From Halichoerus grypus (taxonomy: Eukaryota > Chordata > Mammalia > Carnivora > Phocidae), in contig NC_135721.1 in the NCBI RefSeq assembly GCF_964656455.1, positions 47,127,530-47,191,529 of the forward strand: a stretch of 64,000 nucleotides of DNA, read 5' to 3'. Positions 24,206 through 36,582 of the stretch are shown here, piece by piece. Under the pieces are notes generated by a model. That model was not told the DNA's origin, did no database searches, and saw only the letters and a program-made list of their open reading frames with translations. Position numbers and translations under genes: made by a program. Position 1 is the first letter of the stretch; each line of letters starts with the position of its first letter.

Positions 24206-24401
24206 TTTTTTTTTTTTTTTAAACATTTTATTTATTTGACAGAGAGACACAGCGAGAGAGGGAGCACAAGCAGAGGGAGTGGGAGAGGGAGAAGCAGGCT
24301 TCCCGCCAAGCAGGAGCCCGATGTGGGGCTCGATCCCAGGACCCTGGGATCATGACCTGAGCTGAAGGCAGACGCTTAACGACTGAGCCACCCAGGCACC
24401 C
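24206..24401 (-). mobile_element. Arctoid SINE inserted at the edge of an older SINE
   Basis: Full-length copy with TSD aagatattctttttt, at 24196-24210 and 24402-24416. The TSD consists of the flank (aagatattct) plus the first Ts of the tail of the outer SINE, which shows the outer SINE was already there. Confidence 0.92.
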
Positions 24402-24431
24402 AAGATATTCTTTTTTAAAAAAAATATTTTA

Positions 24432-25295
24432 GGAACCTGGAAAAGATGGCAGCAGAGTAGGGGCCCTATTCCAACCGGTCCCTGGAACTGAGCTGGATAC
24501 CTACCAGACCACTCTGAACACCCACGAAATCAGCCTGAGATGTAAGAAGAGAGATCTGGATCTCTACAAACAGAATATCACAGGTCATTGGTTGAGGTAT
24601 GAATCGGGGAGCCATGATTTTGCAGGCAGATATCGGAGGATAAACGGAAGGGGCAGGGAGCTGAGCCGTGGGGATCCTAGACCACCAGTGAGGGGTAGCC
24701 TCCCACGCTGGGGACGGGGCACAGACTCGCAGAGGTAGCGACAGGGAAAGGAGTTTAGGGCAGCCCCCGGGACTGAACCTGGAGCGGCAGGGCCACACAT
24801 GCGAACTGGGGGTGGCTGGCAGTTTTAAAAGCACAAAGGGCAGAGACATGCCCCCACCTGGAGGCAAGGACTAGGAGCACAGCTGAGGGGCACACAACCC
24901 AGGACGCTGCAGTTTATAGCAGCACAGACAGAAACAGAGATAGTGTGGCCTGGAGAGCTCACTGAAGAACAGATTGCGATCTCCCTACTCTGAGGCAGAG
25001 GGTTGGAAACGATCTGTTCTGCTCTGACTCTTGGAAGAGATGCGGAAAGCCGCCAGGGAAAGCCACCAGAGAACAAAAGCCCCCAAAAACCGGTTTTCAC
25101 TGAGCCCATCCCCCGCCACAGGGGGCAGGGCAACTCTGCCCAAACAGGGTTGCCTGAGTAACAGTGTGGCAGGCCCCTCCCCCAGAAGACAGGCTGGGAG
25201 AACAAGAGGCCAGCAACCCTAAGGTCCCAAGCATCTTGCTTGGGTGTGGTCAATAATTTGGACTCTGTACATTCCCTCAACCACCCCTCAACAGA
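24432..25295 (+). promoter_or_regulatory. L1 5' UTR with internal promoter region
   Basis: About 864 bp, GC-rich compared with its surroundings, beginning at the L1 start site and ending at the ORF1 ATG. In this family the 5' UTR holds the internal Pol II promoter that drives the bicistronic transcript. The early 'aagatggcagcag' resembles a YY1-type core found at L1 starts. The opposite strand holds two overlapping open frames (24466-24867 and 24825-25319). Confidence 0.75.
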
Positions 25296-26184
25296 ATGAC
25301 TAGGAGGAGGAACCCCCAAAATAGGAAAGACTCAGAGACTATGACTTATGCTGCAGATTTACAAATGGATACAGATATAACCAAGATGTCGGAGATGGAA
25401 TTCAGGCTAGCAATTGTGAAGACAATAGCTAGAATGGAGAAATCGATTAATGGCAACATAGAGTCTCTAAGGGCAGAAATGAAAGCTGAATTGGCAGAAT
25501 TTAAAAATGCTATCAATGAGATCCAAACTAATCTAGATAATCTAACAGCTAGGGTAAACGAGGCAGAAGAACAAATTAGTGATCTAGAAGACCAATTAAT
25601 AGACAAGAAGGAAAAAGAGAAGGCCAGGGAAAAACAACTCAAAATCCATGAAAATAGAATCAGAGAAATAAGTGACACCATGAAATGTTCCAATGTCAGA
25701 ATTATTGGGATCCCTGAGGGGGTGGAGAGAGAGAGAAGACTAGAAGATATATTTGAGCATATTGTAGCTGAGAACTTCCCTAATCTGGGGAATGAAACAA
25801 ACATTCGTGTCCTAGAGGCAGAGACGACCCGTCCCAAGATCAAGGAAAACAGGTCAACGCCCGGCATGTAATAGTAAAACTCGCAAATCTTAGAACCAAG
25901 GAAACCATCTTAAGGGCAGTTGGGGGAAGAGATTCCTTACGTACAGAGGGAGGAATATCAGAATAGCGTCAGACCTATCCACAGAGACCTGGCAAGCCAG
26001 AAAGGGCTGGCAAGACATATTCAGGGTACTAAACGAGAAGAACATGCAGCCAAGAATACTTTATCCGGCAAGGCTCTCATTTAGAATGGATGGAGAGATG
26101 CAGAGCTTGCAAGACCGGCAGAAACTGAAAGAATATGTGACCGCTAAGCCGGCCCTGCAAGAAATATTAAGGGGGGTTCTATAA
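25296..26184 (+). pseudogene. L1 ORF1 (RNA-binding chaperone) pseudogene
   Basis: ORF1p forms trimers that coat L1 RNA in cytoplasmic particles. The first 191 codons are open from the ATG at 25296 to a stop at 25869. They show a basic N-terminus (MTRRRNPQNR), a long heptad-rich coiled coil at about residues 40-130 (ERMEKS-like to REKQLKIHENRI), and the RRM beginning SNVRIIGIPEG at 132-142. A one-base loss near 25860 throws the frame off. The C-terminal domain then continues in another frame with a further shift near 25965, and remains readable (QARKGWQDIF, LSFRMDGEM, KEYVTAKPAL) to the true end at 26184. Full length would be about 300 residues. The start is supported by the motif order and its position after the 5' UTR. 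Confidence 0.93.
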
Positions 26185-26262
26185 AAGGAGAAAGACCCCA
26201 ACAGTGATATAGAACAGAAATTTACAGGGACAATCTATAGAAACAAGGTCTTCACAGGCAAC

Positions 26263-29200
26263 ATGATGACAATTAATTCATATCTTTCAATAATCACTCT
26301 CAATGTGAACAGCCTAAATGCTCCCATAAAATGGTACAGGGTTGCAGATTGGATAAAAAGACATGACCCATCCATATGCTTCTACAAGAGACTTATTTTG
26401 AACCTAAAGATACATCCAGACTGAAAGTGAAAGGATGGAGCTCCATCTTCCATGCCAACGGACCTCAAAAGAAAGCTGGGGTAGCAATTCTTATACCAGA
26501 TAAATTAGATTTTAAACTAAAGACTCTAGTCAGAGACACAGAAGGACACTATATCATTCTTAAAGGGTCTATCCAACAAGAAGATCTAGAAACTGTAAAT
26601 ATCTACGCCCCCAACATGGGAGCAGCCATCTACATAAGCCAACTGTTAACCAAAATAAAGTCATATTGATAATAATATGTTAATTGTAGGAGACCTCAAT
26701 ACTCCACTCTCAGCAACAGACAAATCATCTAAGTAGAAAATCGACAAAGAAACAAGAGCTTTGAATGACACACTGGACTAGATGGACCTCATAGATATAT
26801 ACAGAACATTCCACCCTAAAACAACAGAATACTCATTCTTCTCGAGCACACATGGAACTTTCTCCAGAAGAGACCACATACTGGGTCACAAATCAGGCCT
26901 CAACCTATACCAAAAGATTTGAGATCGTTCCCTGCATATTCTCAGACCATAATGCTTTTAAAACTGGAACTCAATCACAAGAAAAGATTTGGAAGAAATT
27001 AAAACACTTGGAAGCTACAGACCACTCTGCTCAAGAGTGTTTGGGTCAACCAGGAAATCAAAGAAGAACTTAAACAATTCATGGAAACCAATGAGAATGA
27101 AAACACATCAGTCCAAAACCTATGGGATATTTTTGCAAAGGCAGTCCTAAGGGGGAAATACATAGCCATCCAAGCTTCACTCAAAAAAATACAAAAATCC
27201 TGAATTCACCAACTAACTTTACACCTTAAAGAACTAGAGAAAAAGCAACAAATGATGCCTAAGCCATGCATTAGGAGAGAAATAATTAAGATTAGAGCAG
27301 AGATCAATGAATTAGAAACCAGAAACACAGTAGATCAGGTCAAAGAAACTAGAAGCTGGTTCTTTGAAAGAATTAATAAGATCAATGAACCACTGGCCAG
27401 ACTTATCCAAAAGAAAAGAGAAAGGACCCAAATTAATAAAATTATGAACAAAAGGGGAGAGGTCACAACTAACACCAAGGAAATAGAAACAATAATTAGA
27501 AATTATTATCAACAACTATATGCCAATAAATTGAGCAACCTGGAAGAAATGGATGCCTTCCTGGAAACCTATAAACTCCCAAGACTGAAACAGGAAGAAA
27601 TTGACAACCTGAATAGGCCAATAACCAGTAACGAGGTTGAAGCAGTGATCAAAAACCTCCCAAAAAACAAGAGTCCAAGGCCTGATGGATTCCCTGGGGA
27701 ATTCTACCAAATATTCAAAGAAGAAATAATACCTATCCTCCTGAAGCTGTTTCAAAAATAGAAACAGAAGGAAATCTTCCAGACTCACTCTATGAGGCCA
27801 GCATTACCTTAATCTCCAAACCAGGCGAAGACCCCATCAAAAAGGAGAATTTCAGACCGATATCCCTGATGAATATGGATTCCAAAATCCTCAACAAAAT
27901 CCTAGCTAATAGGATCCAACAATACATTAAAAGGATCATCTACCACGACCAAGTGGGATTTATCCCTGGGATGCAAGGGTGGTTCAACCTTCTCAAATCA
28001 ATCAATGTGATAAAACACATTAATATGAGGAGAGAAAAGATTGATGCAGAAAAAGCATTTAACAAAATACAGCATCCTTTCCTGATTAAAACTCTTCAGA
28101 GTATAGGGATAGAGGGAACATTACTCAAGTTCATAAAATCCATCTATGAAAAACCCACAGCAAATATCATCCTCAGTGGGGAAAAGCTGAGAGCCTTTCC
28201 CTTAAGATCAGGAACACAAGGATGCCCACTCTCGTCACTATTGTTCAACATGGTACTAGAAGTCCTAGCAAAAGCAATCAGACAACAAAAAGAAATAAAA
28301 GATATTCAAATTGGCAAAGAAGTCAAACTCTCTCTTTGCAGATGACATGATACTTTATGTGGAAAATCCAAAAGACTCCACCCCCTAATTACTAGAACTC
28401 ATAGAGCAATTCAGTAAGGTGGCAGGATACAAAATCAATGCACAGAAATCAGTTGCTTTCTTATACACTAACAACGCAACTGTAGAAAGAGAAATTAGAG
28501 AAACGATTCCACTTACAATAGCACCAAAAACTATAAGATACCTCGGAATAAACCTAACCAAAGAGGTAAAGTATCTATACTCTAGATACTACAGAACACT
28601 CATGAAAGAAATTGAAGAAGACACAAAAAGATGGAAAAACATTCCATGCTCATGGATCAGAAGAATAAACATTGTTAAAATGTCTATGCTACCCAGAGCA
28701 ATCTATACCTTCAATGCCATCCCGATCAAAATTCCAATGACATTTTTCAAAGTGCTGGAACAAACAATCCTAAAATTTGTATGGAATCAGAAAAGACCCC
28801 GAATCGCCAAGGAAATGTTGAAAAAGAAAAACAAAGCTGGGGGCATCACGTTGCCTGATTTCAAGCTATATTACAAAGCAGTGATCACCAAGACAGCATG
28901 GTACTGGCACAAAAACAGACATATAGACCAATGGAACAGAATAGAGAGCCCAGATATGGACCCTCAACTCTATGGCCAAATAATCTTTGACAAAGCAGGA
29001 AAAAATATGCAATGGAAAAAAGACAGTCTCTTCAATAAATGGTGCTGGGAAAATTGGACAGCCACATGCAGAAGAATGAAACTCGACCATTCTCTAACCC
29101 CATACACAAAGATAAACTCAAAATGGATGAAAGACCTCAATGTGAGACAGGAATCCATCAAAATCCTAGAGGAGAACATAGGCAGTAACCTCTTTGACAT

Positions 29201-30064
29201 CGGCCACAGCAACTTCTTTCAAGATACATCTCCAAAGCCTAGTGAAACAAAAGCAAAAATGAACTTTTGGGACTTCATCAAGACAAAAAGCTTCTGCACA
29301 GCAAAGGAAACAGTCAATAAAACAAAGAGGCAACCCACAGAATGGGAGAAGATATTTGCAAATGACACTACAGATAAAGGGCTGGTATCCAAGATCTATA
29401 AAGAATTTCTCAAACTCAACACCCAAAAAACAAATAATCAAGTCAAAAAAGGGGCAGAAGACATGAACAGACACTTCTCCAAATAAGATATACAAATGGC
29501 TAACAGATACATGAAAAATAGTTCATCATCATTAGCCATCAGGGAAATTCAAATCAAAACCACATTGAGATACCACCTTACACAGTTAGAATGGCAAAAA
29601 TTGACAAGGCAAGAAACAACAAATGTTGGAGAGGTTGTGGAGAAAGGAGAACCCTCTTACACTGTTGGTGGGAATGCAAGTTGGTACAGCCACTTTGGAA
29701 AACAGTGTGGAGGTTCCTCAAAAATTTAAAAATAGAGCTACCCTATGACCCAGCAATTGCACTACTGGGTATTTACCCCAAAGACACAGATGTAGTGAAA
29801 AGAAGGGCCACATGCACCCCAATGTTCATAGCAGCAATGTCCGCAATAGCCAAACTGTGGAAAGAGCCGAGATGCCCTTCAACAGATGAATGGATAAAGA
29901 AGATGTGGTCCATATATACAATGGAATATTACTCAGCCATCAAAAAGGATGAATACCCAACTTTTACATTAACACGGATGGGACTGGAGGAGATTATGCT
30001 AAGTGAGATAAGTCAAGCAGAGACAGTCAGTTTTCATATGGTTTCACTTATTTGTGGAACATAA
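26263..30064 (+). pseudogene. L1 ORF2 (endonuclease / reverse transcriptase) pseudogene
   Basis: ORF2p nicks target DNA and copies L1 and SINE RNA onto it. From the ATG at 26263 the endonuclease begins (SIITLNVNSLNA) but a base loss near 26383 ends the frame at 26422. The domain continues in 26376-26669 (LLQETYF, VNIYAPN) and then in a third frame with LIVGDLNTPL and the catalytic DHILGH area, broken by stops at 26734 and 26779. The linker (27000-27250) is badly damaged. RT fingers lie in 27252-27761 and the palm in 27869-28345 ([23 protein letters not shown]). Motif A reads AFNKIQ, with Asn at 28061-28063 where the family has Asp. A shift occurs just before FADD (28335-28346), and stops at 28386 and 29484. 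The Cys-rich end ([13 protein letters not shown]) is intact in 29591-30064. Confidence 0.95.
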
Positions 30065-30354
30065 GGAATAGCATGGAGGACATTAGGAGAAGGAAGGGAA
30101 AAATGAAGGGCGGGAAATCAGAGGGAAAGACGGACCATGAGAGGCTATGGACTCTGAGAAACAAACTGAGGGTTTTAGAGGGGAGGGAGGTGGGGGGATG
30201 GGTTAGCCCGGTGATAGGTATTAAGGAGGGCACGTACTGCATGGAGCACTGGGTGTTATATGAAAACAATGAATCGTGGATCTCTACATCAAAAATTAAT
30301 GATGTATTATATGGTGACTAACATAACACAATAAAATAAAATTTAAAAAAAACT

Positions 30355-30550
30355 AAAAAAATATTTTATTTATTTATTTGAGAGAGAGCAGGCATGAGCA
30401 GGGGGGTGCAGAGGGAGAGGGAGAAGCAGGCTCCCTGCTGACCCACTGAGCAGGGAGCCTGATGGGGGGAGGCGCTCGATCCCAGGACCCCCGGGATCAT
30501 GACCTGAGCCGAAGGCAGACACTTAACTGACTGAGCCACCCATGCGCCCC
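30355..30550 (-). mobile_element. Older arctoid SINE, host of the L1 and SINE insertions
   Basis: Body at about 30369-30550. Its detached T-rich tail (reverse orientation) lies at 24411-24431, on the other side of the L1. Its own TSD is far apart: accaacaaagatattct at 24189-24205 against accaacaaaaaattct at 30551-30566, one substitution and one indel apart. The split TSD shows that the SINE at 24206 and the whole L1 landed inside this copy. Confidence 0.88.
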
Positions 30551-30566
30551 ACCAACAAAAAATTCT

Positions 30567-33500
30567 GATAAACACTATTTTGTATGATTCCCATTTAAAG
30601 ACAAACAAACGAGTTGAGTTTGTTTCCAACAGGAGGGACCTTCCGTGTTGACAAAATGATAATGAGAACTAAATCTTCAGTTTACAGTTTTACACATCTG
30701 TTGGTTGGCAGAATTTCCCACAGATTAGTTTCTGTTGCCATACATTTCAGATGTGGTTTCCTTTCCACTCCCTGCATTTTTCCAGTAGTTCTGGGCACCA
30801 GAGGGCATATTCATATTACAATCAATAGAGACTCTGCATCTTCCTATAATGATGCCAGATGAGATGGTATAGTTTAAGGTAATAGGAATATTCCTGGAAA
30901 CTATTCCTACACCAGAATGACTATACAAGAAGGTGCCTACAAGCCACAAAAGTATATCCTGATATAAGCATCTGGAATGTACCCTCAATGTAGTTTTCTT
31001 TTACACAGGTCTTAGTCTATGGTCATCCCATACAAAGGAATAATGATGGAGGGGCAGGTGGAGAAGAAAGAGACAGTGGTCTTAACTGATTGCAGTTAAG
31101 ATATCTTACTTGTGAACACATTTTGAGCCTGTCCCAGACTTTGTGAATGGGAGGGCCCAGAACCTAAGCTTCCTTTGCTTCATGGTAAATCCCCTCTGCT
31201 GGGAAGTGCTGATTCTGTGAGGCTGTCCATAGGCAGGCACATCTATCCCAACCCCTTCCTGAGACACTGCCTCTCTGCCCTTTCGGAGCAATATGGGGTG
31301 AGGTTTGCATCTCCTGGGCTATACTCTGACAAGTGAATCCCAAGGGTGCATATTCTGTTCTCATACTGGTCCTAACTATACATCTTAGGTTCCCATAACA
31401 TGTGCAGTATCTGAAACTTGAGACAAGGGCCTGAGTCCATTCTTAGGGACCCTGACAACATCCAGGTTCTCATCAAATCCCCTCTAGCTTTCCCTTCCTG
31501 CTGATTGGTTGAACTCTCATTTCATTTAGAGAAGTAAAATCTTACTACATCATACATTTTTTTCAAACTCTGTATTTTATAGTATAAACTCTATACCTTT
31601 GGCTTTCCAGGCACGTTCCTTTAGAGCCAAGCCCCCCCCCTTTTTTTTTAGAATTCAAAATAACTACTATTTCTCTCTCATGTACCTAGTCCTTCTAAAT
31701 CAATAATGTATTGGCTTTCAAGACTGTGCTCTTAACCAAAGATTTGCAAGTCTGTTTAAGACTCCAAAAGTTAAAAAAGTGACTCTTCTTTGTGTATATG
31801 TTTGCTTCCTCTGAGTGTAGTTTGAGAAGAATGCTACCCCTGAAGCCTGAAGCAGGGATGGTGGAGTATGGTACAGGGAAAAGCAACCTATTAATATCTC
31901 AACATATGTTTCTGCTCGAGGAACTATTGGTTTGGGCATCCAGGCACCAGAAAGATTAGCCACAATAATTGGTCAAATGGGAGGGCTGTAATATCAGCGA
32001 GGGTCCCATTATGCATACATAGAAAAGAATGTAATAGAAGAAATAAGGTGCTTCTAAGTTTTTGGAAAGGTCAGAAAAGCAGGCTCTAGGCTAGGTCTCT
32101 AGGAATGACTTTTTGAACAGTATTGACTGAAAGAACTGCTACTTGTGCTATAATTAGCTAGTTGGTGGCTCATGAAGCCACTGTACCCCAATGCTGGCTC
32201 CAGGATCACATAGTATTCTGCTTTCTAACTGGGGATCCAAAAGCTGTCACCAGCTTTATATGCCAGTTAGAGCCACACCAGCAGTATGAATGCCTCATGT
32301 GCTGCCACCTCCCTCCCCGAAGAGCTCAGCTCCAAATTCAGGTCTCACACAAGGACATCTGACCATCCTAGCTCAAGGAAGTCTGGGACATAGTTTTAGC
32401 TTCCCAGCCTCTGTGGCAGAGGAAGGCATACCAGGAGGAGGTTGGAAGAGTTGTGAGTGCCCCAATCTGCTATCCATCTGTTGCAGTTGTGTACAATAAC
32501 TCACCTCTGGGAACCTAAGACCAGACCCTTAGGACTAGCAGCTCCTTAGGACGAGCTCCCAGGACTGGCTCTCAGATCAGCTCCTGTTCCAGCAAGATGC
32601 TGGCCACACATGAAAGAAACATCCACTACAGCACAGTGTCTGTGAATTTAGATCCTGAGCTACCTGACTCAACCATGAAATCCCATGGCTTCTGCCACTC
32701 ACAGAAGACATTTCTTAAAGGCACAACAGGAGAGATTCAGTCCTATTAGTGGTTCACACTGAGAATCTTACTTTTCTCAATAAATATGCATCTTGGCTAC
32801 AAAATATTGTGTGGGGTCATGAACCCATTAATTACTGTAAAAGAAATTTAAATTCAGTTTATTATAATATACTAAATGATGTCAGACCAATATTAAATAA
32901 GTCTGTGGAAACAATCATTCTTCCATCATGGAGAAATTGAAAGCTGCATTATATTCATGACTGAGCATAAATAACATGTTTAGACTTCATTGTTTAGTAA
33001 AAATTGAAACATAAATTAGCTCTTCCCTAATTTTAGTTTCATTTATCATGCCATTTTAATTCCTCTTAATTTACTCATTCATAGAGTCAGTACAGAAAGG
33101 TATGAGAAACATTAATCTTCATCTCCTAATAATTTGAGCAAAGGTCACTTTGCATTTACATGTCTAGGTGGTATTTTCCTTCCTTCCATTGTGACAATAA
33201 ATTAAACTCAGTATGTTGGTTGGACATGTGGTGGGAGAAATAGACAAAGGTTATTCCAATGCACATGGTTACCTGGGATCCTCCAACAGTGCCATTAGGT
33301 GTCCTTTCTGGGACGTGATCTTAGTTCTGTCACCCCCCACCATCTGGCCCCAGTACTCTGGGAGAGGGCCACACTTATATGAACACATTCCACATCCTCC
33401 TTCTGACTTCCACATTGACCACACAGGGAACCCTCGTGGCTGTGCCTAGATATTGCTGCCTCCTGCTATTGCCTAGATCAATCTGCCACCAGACCCCTTA

Positions 33501-33833
33501 TCCTAGAGAGTGTCTTTGGGCAGGGTGCACCTGAGAAACTGTAGCAGTGCCCCTTAGAATGAGGGCACTTTACTTGGTATAGATCAGGACTCTTGCCCAC
33601 TTCTGTCCCCTCTGGCAGAGTGTCCAAATCCTCACTGTGTCTTTCTCCCTTTTCTGTCCGTGTCCACATGTCCCTTGCATGTTCACAAGGACATGGAGCC
33701 AAGGTGTTAAAGGGCAAGGAAATGTTAAAAGATCTGTCTCCCATACCAAGAGTGAAGACTAGCAATCAAACATTCATCCACTTATTTACTTAGGAGTCTG
33801 TGCTCTTCTGAACCCCCACCTGCCCTCTAATAT

Positions 33834-33834
<1 letters not shown>
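30567..33834. other. Unclassified stretch
   Basis: 3.3 kb with no gene, RNA or clear repeat recognised. Open frames below 90 codons show no motif. C and T runs occur at 31632-31650. Mixed, mildly AT-rich composition. Confidence 0.5.

Positions 33835-33870
<36 letters not shown>
33835..33870. repeat. (CA)18 microsatellite
   Basis: Uninterrupted dinucleotide run of about 36 bp, long enough to be length-variable between individuals. Confidence 0.97.
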
Positions 33871-33871
<1 letters not shown>

Positions 33872-35059
33872 CCTGTGCAACGGCTGGGAATTCACAGAAG
33901 GACACATATAAGCTATGGGAGCAAATAATTTTGGAATCTTGTATTCTACCAACCCCAGGGCAGAGCAGGTTTTGGTGTGCCCTCTGCTGGCCATGAGTCC
34001 CTGCAGGCCCCAGGGCTTCCCACCATTCCTCACTGAAAACAAGAACTTCTCTTGGGGATGCACAAGATTCTGAGAGGCTGCCACTCCAACTCAACCAGAG
34101 TTTCACAAATGGTGCTTTACAGTTTCATCTGGAGAAACATTTGCTTCGATACAAATATGCCAAAGGTACTGATTTATTTAACCTAACCCCCATTCTTGGA
34201 CATGTATATACTTCAGTTGCAATCTCTATACATACAACTTGGTCCACAGCATAAATTCCTACTTATAAAACTTTAAGATTAAAGAAGATACACATTTCAA
34301 AGAATTTTGGTACATATTACCAAATTGCTCCCTGGAAAAAATGTGCCTATGCACATAATCAATGTTTGAGGGCATCCAAGGATTTTTTCCTTTAGATTAT
34401 ACACTTTGCTATGCATCTATTAACTTCAACTTATTGGTCCCATTATTAAAATTCCCTAACACTAAGTTTTGTCTATTTGGTTTACTAGATTGATTGGTGG
34501 TATGTCAAAATATCTCATGATTGTCTTTCAGCTTATGTTTATCTTACTAACAGTGTATGCTATTTGCACAGAAACTATAATGATTGTTATAACTTCATTT
34601 AGCCTATACATGTTATTAATTTTAAATGTCTTTAAATTATGTATTTCATTTAATGTGTTTGGACTTGAATTCTTATCATATATGTGTGTGTATATATGTA
34701 ATATGTATACATACACACATAAATTCAGTAAATGTTGGTGAGGAAATGAATAAACAGTGACTAGCTGAGCCCCTGGTATGAGGCACATTGAAAATAAATC
34801 CTGCCTATCTTTCGGGGAGCCCTTTCTATGAGACTGGGTTGTTTCCTTTCATAATTGGCTCTTTGAAAAAAATCACCCTCATTTCAAATGTGATTTCCTA
34901 ATCTTCAAATGAGTGATTCCTCTTCCCTCATATTCTTTTATCCTAGTTGTTGGGCCCTTTTATCTGATCAAAGGGTGAGACAAGGCTAATCTCCCCCTGC
35001 CTTCCTAGCCTGAACTCTGAGCCCTTGGTGGCTGCCAAGAAAGCAGGAAAAAATCCCTA
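33871..35059. other. Mostly unclassified, with a possible antisense L1 fragment
   Basis: From about 34130 to 34390 the sequence (acatattaccaaattgctccctgg) resembles the C-terminal end of an old L1 ORF2 in antisense, weakly. A TATATG/GTATAC-type run lies at 34678-34720. No gene seen. Confidence 0.4.
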
Positions 35060-35255
35060 TGGCAACGGGCCTTATAATTTACTGTGCATAAGAACAGCCC
35101 ACGGAACTTGTTAAAGTTCAGGATCTTGGGCCTCTCAGTTGTAGAATCTAGTTTGGTAGGTTGAGAATTGGACCCTGAAATCTGTATTTTAAAAGACCTC
35201 CAGGTGATTTAGATACAAGTGGTCTCCAGATGACACATTGTGAAGCACTGTCCAT
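35060..35255 (+). repeat. MER5A-like hAT element
   Basis: Contains 'acagcccacggaacttgttaaag', 'cctgaaatctgtattttaaaagacctccaggtgattt' and the right end 'cattgtgaagcactg', matching the order of MER5A blocks. Non-coding DNA transposon remnant. Confidence 0.75.
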
Positions 35256-36460
35256 AGGAACCAATGTCTCCCACTATTTGGGGATTTGGAGGCTGCCCAA
35301 CTTGGCAGTTCAGTGTAGGGTGACTTCCCCTGAACTGGTATCTCAGAAAGCTTATATTTATTAATTTACAGGTTTACTGTAAAAAAAGAAAGTTAATTTC
35401 TGAAATGCTAATTAGGAGTCCTAGCATGTGCCCTGTGTCAGACACTCTTCCCCAATAGCCAGCTCTGGTCCAGGGTGTTTCCCGTCAGTGCATCTGCATG
35501 GGATATGGGTTTCAAAGGCCACAAGGAGCCCAGGGAATCTGACTCTGCTGCAGAAATTTCTAAAATACAAGATACTGAAAACCAACCCATAAGTTTGGGT
35601 TTTCTAGTTGCTCTGAAGCCATGTGCTACCTTAAAGAGGAGTAGTCAGTTGAACATTCAAACCTGGTTGGGGGAGTGGGGAGATGAGGGAGGGGCAAAGA
35701 AAGAAATCAGGGAAGTCTTTCCATTGCCTATGTCTGGGTGGAGGGTGGGGTTACCTGCATATCTGGAGAAGGAAAGAGAGAAAAGAGATCCATAATTACC
35801 GGGCAGTTGAGGCTGAATGGTGAATCCCGTGGAAGTTCTCTGATGCCCTCCAGGCATCCTCTGTACCACATGGTGGAAGCTTAATTACTGTCACAGAGGC
35901 ATATCTCTTACTTTTACAGAGATCATACATCATACCTACTCACAAACATGAGTTTTGAAAGACTGCAGTGTTTATATGTTTTTGGAATTTGTTGTCTACA
36001 TTGAAAGGTTGAGATTTCACATAATTTTTTTTTTCCACAGGTTTCTGGCTTTCTCTGAAAAATAGGAAGATCTGACCACATTGGGTCCTAATCCTCCCCT
36101 GGCAACCTCAATGGGGCTAAGGAAGCTCGGGGAAGCAAGAGAGGCTTGTCAAGGTGCCAAGGTCCCCACCACTCCATCTGGATCCCTGGAACCACTGCTT
36201 TACATACAAGTCCCCCAAGGCTTTCGGCCTTACACATGATATTTAAAAGCTGCCTCTTGCATATGCTGATTTCTTCCTCACAAGTCATCTGAGGGGATAT
36301 GATTTTGCACTCTCTTATGATGAGATTCCTGTCTTCTAGTCACTATCCCGGTGGGAAAGGCCAGGGGGACTAAGGGCATTCCCAGGTCAGCCCTTGCCTG
36401 CCTAGTATGGTGCCCATCTGTGCCTTCCCCCACTGTTCCAATAATGATTTACAGTGAGAC
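35256..36460. other. Unclassified stretch
   Basis: No gene or repeat recognised. The 106-codon frame at 35475-35795 has no recognisable domain and no splice context. Confidence 0.5.
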
Positions 36461-36468
36461 CTCCAGCA

Positions 36469-36582
36469 AGGGTGACCAACTCATCCTGGTTAGCACAAGA
36501 CATTCCCCATTTTTGCACTGAAAGTCCTGCTTCCTGAAAAACTCCTTAGTCCTGGACAAACTGGGATAGTTGGTCAACCTAT
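36469..36582. mobile_element. Palindromic hAT miniature element with 8-bp TSD
   Basis: The ends are imperfect inverted repeats: agggtgaccaactcatcc on the left and ggatagttggtcaacct on the right. They are flanked by an exact 8-bp direct repeat, ctccagca, at 36461-36468 and 36583-36590. An 8-bp duplication is the hAT signature. At 114 bp it is non-autonomous and could fold into a hairpin. Confidence 0.85.

Larger units (their letters stand above)
24432..30354 (+). mobile_element. Near-full-length lineage L1 retrotransposon
   Basis: About 5.9 kb in L1 order: GC-rich 5' UTR (24432-25295), ORF1 (25296-26184), short spacer, ORF2 (26263-30064), 3' UTR and A-rich end. The start ggaacctggaaaagatggca is the usual L1 'gaagatggc' 5' end, so it is essentially full length. 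A 14-bp TSD, aaaaaaatatttta, lies at 24418-24431 and 30355-30368, inside the tail of an older SINE. Both ORFs carry several frameshifts and stops, so the element is immobile. Composition and gene order fit canine/carnivore L1. Confidence 0.96.

Noticed and set aside
24432..25295. GC-rich block as a CpG-island promoter of a host gene
   Set aside because: It is the L1 5' UTR, defined by its position before ORF1 and by the L1 start at the TSD boundary.
25346..25867. 173-codon minus-strand open frame
   Set aside because: Antisense shadow of L1 ORF1; the serine/leucine-rich text is what the coiled-coil codons give in reverse.
30567..33834. Search for gene exons in the longest repeat-poor gap
   Set aside because: No frame longer than 100 codons, no recognisable domain and no paired splice-like junctions; left as unclassified.
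35475..35795. 106-codon frame that looks fairly even in amino-acid use
   Set aside because: No motif, no family resemblance, no splice sites in phase; not supported as an exon.
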